Shown: piece by piece, positions 1 through 10,300 of the stretch
Numbering within the stretch: the stretch's first letter is position 1
How the letters are laid out: each line of letters opens with the position of its first letter
Source: Cliona cf. orientalis
Lineage: Eukaryota; Porifera; Demospongiae; Clionaida; Clionaidae
Assembly: GCA_963930775.1 (NCBI GenBank)
Contig: OZ005691.1
Location: 6,693,000 to 6,756,999, forward strand
Length of the DNA stretch: 64,000 bases
Direction of reading: 5' to 3'
Translations under genes and position numbers: made by a program
The notes under the pieces: model-generated
The model's database searches: none
Seen by the model: the letters and a program-made list of their open reading frames with translations, nothing else
What the model was told of the DNA's origin: nothing

Positions 1-968
1 AGAAACGGCTGGAAGCTACTTCCACACATCCTATGCAAGTACTACACATAATATGGCTCATGATTAGCATGTAAGCATCTTGGGCAAATACATAGGACAC
101 ATACAGACATAAGCAACTTCAACAAATTTGGGAACTTAGTACGAGATACACTGAGCGAAAGGATACTTCCATCCATAGGCATGCATGCATGCAGGATACA
201 TGGTTGAATATCATGGACACAGGTTTTTAAGTGCATGCGCTTATTTCAAAATCAGCAAGAAATTACACGCTAAAATTAATATCAATACAAAATGGATCGG
301 TAAGAAATTGTCAATAAACTGTAAGTTTGGGTGTACATGGAGCCACAGTCGAGTTGGTTCATTACAAATGGCTTCTAAGATGAAGACAGGAGCTTCTGCT
401 TAATACAGATAAGCCACGCATTACACTATAATAATAGATATAGGCTGGCTAGTGCACCTACATGTATTCTATTACTGAGTAAAACCAGGAGAACACATGT
501 GTCTAAATCAAATACATGTATGCTCTTAATTCCTAGGTGTGCTTAAAAACCCATGTCTACAATATGTACATCAGTATGCTGAGCTGCATGATCAAACTGA
601 GGTGAAAAACACGCCCCTGTACCAAAGACCAAGGTAATGCCAGATCTTGATTTGCATGCTCACATTGCTATCACAGAGTTCACAGCTTGGCCAGAGGAGC
701 TATGATTATGTATGCTACTTTCAATTAAGTTGAGTATGGGAGAAAAACAAACACAATGTGGTGGGCAGGCTGAAGTAATAGGTGGGGCTGGACAAAGGGC
801 ACTTGAACTTTATATCCCCTAGATCTCTTCAGATAATTATTAGGAGATCTGGGTATAGTTAAAGTGGTGGATATTATTATTATGTATAATATTATGGTAA
901 TCACATATAATCAATTGGTACACACCCTTTGAGGAGAATAGCGGTGAAGCTACATCATCATCACTTAC
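1..968 (-). other. First intron of the G-alpha gene, running off the left edge
   Basis: The donor site of the G-alpha first coding exon opens this intron on the minus strand. I searched both strands for the next conserved exon, which should encode the P-loop GAGESGKS, and did not find it, so the rest of the gene lies beyond the left edge. The only structure seen is a stretch at about 369-570 that is repeated in diverged form near 61252-61445. No other gene is visible. Confidence 0.6.
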
Positions 969-1095
969 CTAAGAGCAGTAACCTGTGTGTAGATTTGTAG
1001 ACATCCTTGTCCTTCCTGAGTTGCTGATCAATGCTTTTGTTCCGTCTGATCTGCTCTCTAAGAAATTCATCCTCACCACCCCCAAAGCAACTCAT
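969..1095 (-). CDS. G-protein alpha subunit (Gs-like), first coding exon only
   Basis: This exon encodes the first 42 residues of a heterotrimeric G-protein alpha subunit, the GTPase that carries receptor signals to effectors such as adenylyl cyclase at the plasma membrane. The peptide begins MSCFGGGEDEF and ends KDKDVYKSTHRLLLLG, closely resembling the Gs class (KDKQVYRATHRLLLLG). It ends in phase 1 with donor G|GTAAGT, exactly before the expected P-loop exon, as in vertebrate GNAS. ATG at 1095 is the only suitable start. Residue 2 is Ser, so N-myristoylation is not expected, while Cys3 matches the palmitoylated Cys of Gs. The rest of the gene is outside the window. Family assignment is firm; the Gs subclass is likely but rests on 42 residues. 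Confidence 0.85.
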
Positions 1096-2639
1096 CTTCG
1101 CTTCAACTCTTGAAGAATGTCAGTATCTTGCTTCAGTAATGGGTGATAGGAACAGAGTTAACAAGGTCTTCAGTGAAGACGTGGCAACTGTGCATAGATA
1201 CCCCAGTCTTTGTGCTGTCGCTAGCCTAACAAGCGGGGGGCACACGAGTACATTCACAGAGTAGGTGGCACTTTGTGTATATGACCTATAGTGTGTATAG
1301 TAGAGAAATGATCAGCACCAGTGTACGTCTAAAAACCTTGGGGGGGGGGGGGGGGGGGGGGTGGAAGGAAGAGAGTTTAGCCCTAGTTACAAGAACAACA
1401 AAGAGTAAATTAACATCCCCAAAACCAAATACAGAGGAAGGGGGAGTGTGACTGTGCCTTACATTACCCCTATGAGTAACAAGGGAAGGTTACAGGCATT
1501 CTATAATTGAGGGTCACATTTCACCTTAGCATACCTACCGACACATTTGGATGGCCTCTCAGTACAGAAATGCATACAAGCAAGTGTGCATATTCCACTG
1601 TAACTATATAAGCTGGTATAAATTTTGACTTGGAAATGGGTCCTACCAGGGCATTTCAAAACTGCATAGCTTTCTGGCCAGACCTCCATTCAATGTTGCC
1701 TACTAGCACCATAATTCACACACATTACTTTCGAGGATAATCTCTTTATTATGATACTGAAACTACAGCTAAATTATCATCAAGTATGACATTAATATCT
1801 TCCCCTCCATATACATATAAGCATGCATATGCATATATAAATATTATAAGCACACACATGCATACACACATACACATGTGCATGTAGATATGTACCCACA
1901 ACATCGAAGTATAATTAGGTATCGGTTGGATGTGTATTAGTTTCATTCTTTAACTAGAGAAAGCACAAACTTGATTCTACCAGTATCCAGGCCAAGTATC
2001 AGTTATTCTGAAAATAGTCAACACATCAACTTGAGAACACACGAGAGCCAAGACTATAGTGACTGTAAATGCCTGAAGGCTTACAACTGTAAGAAGGGTA
2101 TCACTGTACCAATACTGTTGGGGAAACGTACTAGAACACCGAGTGAAATCATACAAAACTCCTATCTACAGGTAATACATAATAGGGAACAACACAAGGC
2201 CATATGGATCCCCAATTGTTTACCCATAGTAGTAGGAAGTTTGAATACAGCAGCTACCTTCTTACACATCTTACTGTACCCCTGCCACTTTATACCATGT
2301 TCCAATTACTTAAAACGACATAAAAAATCAATCGGGAGTCACGTCTACTAGACTTCTGTGCAATATGCTAGGTGGTTATACGATCAGATCACAGAGCTCA
2401 CGACAATCACGATAGACAAACCCTCATTCCATACAGAAATCATCGCGTTTAATATCGCCAGCAACAAACTTACCTCTCTTTCTGATGAAGGATAATAGTC
2501 CGCGACGGGGAACGCTTCAAGGCTCAACTCACAGCCGTACTGTCAACCCGACCAGTATCTTACGCCCTGCCTAATCCTAGCCTAGTACAGTCGAGTCAGC
2601 TAGAAGGAGTTTAGGCGTATAATATTCGCTAGCCCGGCC
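1096..2639. other. Upstream and leader region of the G-alpha gene, no coding exon seen
   Basis: No convincing coding exon is visible on either strand. There is a run of about 22 G at 1340-1361 and a stretch of alternating TA/CA simple sequence near 1800-1880 that produces a meaningless minus-strand reading frame. The region probably contains 5' untranslated exons and the G-alpha promoter, but I cannot place a transcription start. Confidence 0.4.
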
Positions 2640-3330
2640 CCACCTTGTGCACGTGCACAGCTGACTCTTTTCTAATTTCTTCCGGCGCATGCACGTACCG
2701 GTCCGTACCTAGCGCTTGCTATAGCGCTATAGCGCCTATAGCACGTACGTACGTACTTACGTTTGTTCTTGAATATCGAATATTATTAAAAATTATACAC
2801 GCGGTATGACATTGTGCTCAAGTGATCGTGAACGATTTCCACAACAGGACGTGCCTACAATCTATATAATATATCTATGTACATTTACGCCTTGCGCTAA
2901 AGCGCTTGTGCTCGAGCGCTCCATGGCCATATGGCCTATGGGTCTAAGAGTGATCATAGATATTATAGACTACGTATTCTATAATATCTATGGAGTGACT
3001 GAGTCGAGTCTAGTCTCGTCCCCAGACCCCACCGGGGTGGGGTCTGGGGACGAGACTAAGTCGAGTCTAGATCTAGTCCCCGGCCGGCCGGGCCCGGCCC
3101 CCTAACGTATAAGTTACGTATGCCCGACCCCGCCCTCAAGGATGCTTCCTGTCATGTGCACTAGCACTATGCACATATTATGTATGTACTAGCGCGCGCG
3201 TGTAGCGCAAGAGCATGTACACTGCATGCACTGCATGCGCTATGCACTGTGCATGTGCGCCATGCATGACTAGACGACTAGACTGTACTGCACTGCACTG
3301 CACTGCTAGCTATACTAACAGCGCCGTTCA
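2640..3330. other. Palindrome-rich, CpG-containing intergenic block
   Basis: This block separates the divergent G-alpha (minus) and DUF445 (plus) genes. It is built from short self-complementary words: AGCGCTATAGCGCTATAGCGC-like runs near 2710-2745, ACGTACGTACGTAC at about 2743-2757, GGCCGGCCGGGCCCGGCC near 3082, and a stretch of TGCATGCACTGCATGC-type repeats at 3210-3305. CpG is more frequent than in the surrounding AT-rich sequence, which would suit a shared promoter region. Function is inferred from position only. Confidence 0.4.
3011..3058. repeat. Near-perfect 48-bp palindrome (TAGTCTCG...CGAGACTA)
   Basis: Two 23-nt arms flank a two-base centre. The outer word TAGTCTCG/CGAGACTA recurs around a different inner sequence at about 4206-4262, and relatives of the inner CCCCAGACCCC word occur near 11470, 38765 and 46335. 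This suggests a family of very short mobile palindromes rather than a one-off hairpin. Confidence 0.75.
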
Positions 3331-3567
3331 CAACCCCATCGTGAAATGACAGGTAAACCACGAATGGACAAGGCCATGTACGTGAGGGGTCAGGGGTTGG
3401 GTTTCTGGTAAGATTATTTATCAGGGTTAGTCTCCAGGGTTTAAGTATTAAATTTCGAGGGTTGGTCTATGTTTATCCGTTCTTTATAGGAAGATGGCAC
3501 CAGAAATAGTTGTCTCATCTGCATTATAATACTATATTATTTGAGCAATTTAATATCCATAGGTGAT

Positions 3568-6500
3568 ATGGCTCCAAAGTCATCAGTGGATCATCAAGCA
3601 AGAGGTGGTCAATCTTCAACAAGTGGTGGTCATTCCTCCAGGCAGATAAGTGTCAACTGCAATAGTTTATTTGAAGATGTCTCATACGGACAGGTCGATT
3701 CAGAACAAAGACAAGAATTTGAACAACTATTGAAGAAAGTAAATCTGAGATAATTTGTTTCAGATCACTTTTGGTGTATCATACATGTACATACCGTAGA
3801 TGGATATAAAATGATGTATAGCCTGGTAGGTGCCCTAGTCTCAATACCGGACCGCTCCCAGTGCAGTGTTTAGATAAACACACAGAGGGAGGGTCTGGAA
3901 AATTATTGCCTATACCATTTTGGATCCTGATTATGCAAGATGTATATGATGATAGCAGTAGGGTCTGCCCACACGATGTCAAGAGCCAGCCAGTTAATGC
4001 TCCTTTTACTGTTTAAGTAAGCTAAGGCGAGGCAAACTAAATTCACAGTTTACTTTTTGATTTTGCATGGGGGCGGGCAGTCATTATTCAGATTTCAAAC
4101 TAGTAAAAGAGTGCGAGAAACGCTAGGTTCAAACTCGTAATCGCCAAGACCATGCCCTTCAATTGCAGCGCTCGAGGGGGCGGGGCCAAAGTGCCATATA
4201 GTTGCTTAGTCTCGCTAGCCACACCCTTCAATCGGATTGGGGGTGTGGCGTGCGAGACTAATAGTTGCTGTATACAATCTGAAATATGAAATTTTTGGAG
4301 AAAATCTGAAAATCCATGCGGGTGGTGACAATAAACTGCGAATTCAGTTTGCCTGGCCTAAAACTTCTGTGATCGAATTGGCCTTTGAAAGGTATCCAGA
4401 GCTATGAAAGAAGTCGATCTAGAGTTCAAACGTATGATGTCACTTGCATTCTGTAATCTGATTGGCCCACCAAGATCTGTGCGTGAATGCTGCAGTGGGC
4501 CATGGGAGCAGTCTGGTATCGAGACTGTAGGTGTCCATGCAGGCAAAATAGCAAGGCACAGGAAATTGTGTAATTAATTTTAGGGATGTGCATATACTTT
4601 GAGGTAAAAAATTGTTTACAGTGATTTGGTACATGATGTCTACCCCATAGTGGAAAAAGAGGTATACTGTGCAGAGGGAGTTAGAGCCTCACACTTATTA
4701 AACATCTCAGCTTTTTGAGATCGTGTGAGGAGGCGCTGGAATCACTAAATAATAATTATTATGCAAACACCAGCCTTTACCATTAATTTTAGCCGTTAGG
4801 CTTGAGTTTTTGGTGTCTCAAACCTTGATTTGGACCAACACTTTTTCAAATTAAATTTATGTGCACAACGGATGAATTCTACCATTAGTATGCAGCTGGG
4901 AGGTGCCAGGTACAAGGCTTCTAAGAGAGTACATATGCTACGAATTAATTTTATTATTCATTTTAACATGGCTGTACTACACAATGTCTCGCTTTCCTAT
5001 TTCTGCTTATGTAGTGACCAAAGTGTGCTGCACAGAATACCTACCTTTTGTAGCTGTTTGTATGTTCTACTGAATTAAAAGCTTCACCACTTTGCCTTCA
5101 ATTTTTGTCTTCATTCTTACAGGAATCAAGCTGGTATCGTTCCTGTTTACACAAAGGGCTTATTGCCAACATAATTTTCTTTTTGATCATGGTTCTTGGT
5201 GTTGTTCTTGGAGAAGTACTTTATCCACTGGAAGGTCTCAGGGGAAGAAACACAAGTCTGAACAATGACACAGCATGTACTGAAGAGTTTGAAGGTAGCA
5301 ATTGGTACAGAGATAACAATGCTATAGATATCAAGTGTAGTGCTCATTTTAGGTTGTGTCACAGTTAGAATCATACGAGCAGTTGGTGTGTTTGGATTTC
5401 TAGGTACATGTATAAGTGAAGAAGGAAATTTGTCCCTACGTACATTATAAATTCATTCAGGCGGATTTTCAAACTGGATTGCTGTGGAGATGCTATTTAG
5501 GAGTATCCCTTTTCTTATTGGCACGTACGTTGGTCAAATCATGCGTTGCTAGTTGAGTGCAACCTCGATTATCCAGACCCAGGCTGATCGCTGCCATACT
5601 GGATAGATAACTGAAGTGCTTACATTTCTCACCTGATTTATGTATGATACCTAGCCTATCAATGACACCTGTACAGCATGATCATGGCCAGCGAAGTTAA
5701 GAAAAGTTCAATCATGATCAGTTTTGGCAAAGGCAAAGCCTGTAGAGCCCATAGCTCATCTCTCAATATAATATAACCACACCCATGAAAGGTCAATGGT
5801 CACGCCTTCTGCGCATGCGTAATAATGTATTTTCTGGCGTCCATCTAGTCCGGATATTCAAGATTCCGGATAAACGAGGTCTGGATATTCGAGGTTGCAC
5901 TGTACTATAACATTAATTTTTTTAGCAGTAAGCAGTATTCTATGGAAGATTTTTTTGCCAAACTATGATAAATCACCATATCCCATAATTTTTCCATTGA
6001 GAGGGAGTGGAAATTTCCAGTTGTACTGTATGATATAATTTTTGTAGTGGTGTGATAGCAAAGCGATACAAGGAGATCAGGGAGGGCATACACACTATTG
6101 TTGTGGGGACCTTGTTCGACCCCGTGGCACTCAAAGAGCATTTCTCTGGACGAAAAAAGTACATACAAGAAATGTTACACCTGGGTAGGCTCTCAAAACC
6201 TGGATGTATTATACTAGTCACCAAAAATGACCACATTCTATTTCCTAGAGCATCACTTTGGAAGTTTACTTAACTCGGAGGCAGCTAACCATATCATTGA
6301 AAGAAAGATAAATTTAGCATTGATAAGACCAGAAGGTATGGCAGAAAATTACTGTTGTCGTCTCCACAATGATTGTATTGACTCCATGTACATTATAGGA
6401 TACCCAACCCCTATTAGAATACATAACCAGATGGTAATCTGGCGGCTCTGTTGAGGAGCAGGGCAGGGGTGTGGTTTTGATTGTGAAAGCCGTGTTATCA

Positions 6501-7284
6501 TCAAGCAATTTAATAGGCTGGCCAGTTGTACATCAGGATAGACCTGGCTGTCTGGTTGTGTAATGGGCTAATTGATGGCTATGCATCAGGGTTGCTGGTT
6601 AATAATATTATACCAGTTACATAATTATTGGGATAGCTAGATCCTTACCTGGTTGCACAACTGGTCGCCATATGTAGAGGATTGGTTGATTGGATGCCTG
6701 GTTATGTAACCAGCTGTCAGGTTATATAGTGGGCATCAGACAGATAACTGTATGGAACATAATTTTATTGTACATTTGCTCAGGCTTCATCTTAAATATG
6801 ATGGGAATTGATCAAGCAGAGGTCAGGCCTATTATAAAACGCCACATGCAAGGGTTTTTAACTGATATGTCACCACTGGTGAGTGAAGTAATTAAAATTT
6901 TTGCTAAACTAATTAGTATGGCCATAGATTCTTGACAAAATGGCTGTGCCTGGTTTAACAGATGGAGCTGGGATGCAAGCAGAGGTATAATTTCCTGCTT
7001 GGTTGTAACCTTCATCATTATTTTGTATTATGTATTATGTAGATGGAGAGAATATTGGAAGAAAGAGTTGAAGAACTATCCTCGACAAAAGTTAAGCAGG
7101 TAAATATTAATATCAGATATATTCTTTTATTCTCTATAATATATTATAATCACATCTCTTTGTATAGCTAATTGCTATAATGATCAGAAAACACTTGAGC
7201 TGGTTGATTGTATGGGGAAATATCTTTGGAGCTCTGATTGGCCTTATAGTAGCGATACTGGTTGCAAACTATACAGGAAGTTAG
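3568..7284 (+). CDS. DUF445/UPF0754-family membrane protein, ten exons, complete
   Basis: Exons, all phase-consistent: 3568-3738, 5123-5234, 5365-5403, 5461-5524, 6048-6184, 6249-6335, 6784-6878, 6928-6984, 7043-7099, 7168-7284; 311 residues. The N-terminal 57 residues are Ser/Gln-rich and look cytosolic. A hydrophobic segment follows (NIIFFLIMVLGVVLG), then the family signature GGFSNWIAVEMLFR with GVIAKRYKEIREGI, which matches the bacterial pattern TNWLAIKMLFRP...GIIPKR. A helical middle section leads to a C-terminal membrane segment (NIFGALIGLIVAILVANY). Bacterial relatives are about 370-400 residues; their biochemical role is unknown to me. The many introns show this is a true nuclear gene, not contamination. 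It ends 22 bp from the GPATCH1 stop on the other strand. A pogo-like element sits in intron 4. The upstream start is chosen as the first ATG of the open exon and is less certain than the rest. Confidence 0.75.
4206..4262. repeat. Short inverted-repeat element with TAGTCTCG ends
   Basis: The ends read TAGTCTCG and CGAGACTA, and the interior carries GCCACACCC / GGGTGTGGC, forming a hairpin of about 57 bp inside the first DUF445 intron. The same outer ends as the 3011-3058 palindrome make a shared mobile origin likely. Confidence 0.6.
5555..5903. mobile_element. Non-autonomous pogo/Tigger-like element in DUF445 intron 4
   Basis: The ends are inverted copies of AGTGCAACCTCGATTATCC...; the right end reads ...TATTCGAGGTTGCACTG followed by TA. 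CAGT-starting termini containing a TCGATTATCC word and a TA next to the end are typical of the pogo branch of Tc1/mariner transposons. No transposase reading frame fits in about 350 bp, so it would depend on an enzyme encoded elsewhere. The class is inferred from the ends alone. Confidence 0.6.
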
Positions 7285-7306
7285 AAGAAAAACACAATCA
7301 AACTTA

Positions 7307-10300
7307 TCACTTATGCTTTGAATGTTTATGTTTCGTCCTTTTATGTTCCTGAGTTGTGTGCATGTGTGTGAGGAATACCAAAGTATAAAATAACATCGTG
7401 TATAAGAAATACTCCTCCATGTATTCTGGAAGCTTACCATTTTTCTGTCTTTCTTTTTGTGCGATCTTTTAGTATGATGGTGTTTGTGCCTTCTCTCTGG
7501 ACTTGGTTCTCTTGTATACTCTTGCTGGTCAATGTCCACTACAAAAGTATAATTATATCAGTTGTGAAATTCAAATACAGTATAGTCCACTTAATTCGAA
7601 TCTGCTTAAGGTGAATTTCATCTATTTCAGATTCCCTACATAGAGCTAATACTGGTCTTTTCGCTTAATTTCAGAACAGTTCTAAAACTTCATAATAGTT
7701 GAATGCTCCACAAAGAAGCATTGCAGAGTCTCAACACTACTCTTTCAGTGGTTTATATGGATCACTGTAATTCAAATATTTTCATGGATCTCGAGGTTCG
7801 ATTTATGTGGACTACACTGTACCAGTATTTCACTACCGTGCTTACTGGGTGGCAGTGATGGGCCATAGCATTCAACTGGTTGTTCTGGAGGTCTGCTATA
7901 CTCGGTGCCAGCTGAATCAGATGGTCTCCTATTGTCATAGCTTTGGTTCAGTGTAGGGGGTGGTAAAGATATATTCATAGAATGATTTGTCACATTTGAT
8001 AAGTCTTGCCATCTGCTCCCACTTTGATTAGTAGGCTCAAGTATGGTTGTATTACTGAGATTTTTGAGAGCTGATTCATTGGTAGTTTCCACATCTGATT
8101 CATCACTAGAAAGTACTGATCCATCTGAATTTTCAGCAAAAATGGCTTTAAAGAGGTCGAGGGAAGGCCGTTCTACCTATACATGTGCATGTATATACAT
8201 GTATAATAAAATTAATAATTCTCTTTCCATCACGTGCCTCCTTGGCGCAGTCGGCAGCGCGTCAGTCTCATAATCTGAAGGTCGTGAGTTCGAGCCTCAC
8301 AGGTGGCACGATTTTTTTCCCTCTCATTTTTCCTTTCAATTTTACGAGTTAAGCACTATAACTCGAATTCTAAGGTGTGAATCAAAATTCCACTTTCAAG
8401 AAATTTCCAGATGTGGTCCATTCTGCATGCTATGTTCATAATTTGGTTTCCCAGAGTCTCATTTATGTTACATTTTATTTTTTCTACTTAGCGTGTAATT
8501 AAAATTTGAACAGTCATTTATCTTCTGCTTCAGACCAAAGGTTGTGGCAAGCCATATCATGCTCAAAGTTTCCTTTCTGTCAGGTATAACAAGAAGAAAC
8601 TTGAGTTTGATATGATTTTCTTCTGTTTATTGCCACCATTTATACCATATACATAGAAATTTTCACCAGGAGAAAGATTTTGCCACCTGCTCTCATTGGC
8701 AAAAATTTAAAGTTTTAGTCCTGTGTTCAAGATTACAAAGAATGGTGATCTTTACTGCATTGGTGAAAATTTTTCCACCAAATTTTTCTACAATACAAGG
8801 TATATATCTGGGCTCAGCAAAATTTTTATCCAGCAGAAATTTTCACATATACTCACACTGGGAACATCAAAAATTACTCATCCTTACAAATACATACCTC
8901 ATCACTTTCCACTACTTCTGTAGAGCTTGCTACATTCAGATCCTTATCATTTGGTGTTCCCCCAGCACTTTCAGTGGACTCCATATTGGATGTCTCCTGA
9001 GCTTGAGTTTGTTCCCCATCCTCATCACCACTATCAGGAGGCTCATCCACAGGAACAAGTCTCTCCGTATGTAGGAAACTGATACTTCTGACAGATCCAC
9101 CTCCACTACTTGAAAATTTAATTTCTTTATTTCCTGTTGCCACTCCAACTAGACCAGACCTGTTAATAACCATGGGAGTTGATGATGGATACGATATTTG
9201 GGTATTCTGTCCTACCCGGGATATGGATCTGGGATGTTGAACCTCTTACAGAGAACCCTGTGAGGATGCCACTCCTCCACCTGTCTTGTTAAAATTCCAA
9301 ACATGTCAGCCTTAGCTGCCTGCACAGCATCTGACTCTGGCTGCAGTGTTACCATGTGATGATTTGTAAATAACACAAATGACATCCACATAGCCCATTA
9401 CTGCCATTTTATGAAAAACAGTAACTATTTTGGAAGATGTACATGTATCTAAAGTATTTGATAGGAGGAAATTTTGTATCAATTTTTGCCAATTCTGAAG
9501 AGTGTGTAAGAGAGAATACAGAAAAATTTGCCAATGACAGCAGATATAAAAATTGGTAAAAAAAATTCTCGCCTGTCTGGATGATGGCATCACTAGTATA
9601 CATGTACATGTACATGTACCTCTTCTTCCATGGATCCTTCAGTGGCAACTTCTTTTTGGCTCCTTGTAAATCTTGTGGAGAGGGAGGAACCCAATGGTTC
9701 AACAACACGAGCAGTGCGAGCAAACTCTTCTCTCTCTCTTTGTCGTTCCCACTCTGTTCTATTACTAGAACCATCTATAGCAATAACACTTTCTCACACA
9801 CTATTAAATTCTGCTATCTTCACCACTGGTTGCCCTGTTTGCAAGTTAGTATAATATTTACCTTGAAGATCTCTTCCAGCAAGATAGGCCTTATACCGCT
9901 CTTGTTTAGCTGGGTCATTGGCAAACAGTTTAATATCTGGAAAGAAAGCTCATATTATTTTACGTATGACATTGTAAAGCATTATATAATTGTACTCACT
10001 ACTAGTAGACTTTGCTGAAGAATCAGGAGCTGCATGCAAATCAATCTCCTTTTCAGGTGTATGACCTTCCTTTTGTCCAGCTGCCACTTGTTTAACACTG
10101 TCTGACATTCTTTTAAGCTTTTCCCTGTCCTTTGCCGATAGCAAACTAAACACTGAACCTACATGTATAGAATTATGTCAATAATTTGACAATCATTATT
10201 AACGTTGACCCCAGGCTTCCTCATGTTTCAATGTTATGTGCAATGTGAGAGAGCCTGGACATAAGGCTAACTCGTGATACCTGAGGACCTCTAGCTCAAT

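Noticed and set aside
2806-3105. 99-codon open frame upstream of DUF445
   Set aside because: It reads straight through the 3011-3058 palindrome and a GC-rich palindromic run; no family resemblance.
9581-10018. 145-codon open frame on the plus strand
   Set aside because: It is antisense to well-supported GPATCH1 exons and begins in a CATGTA simple repeat.
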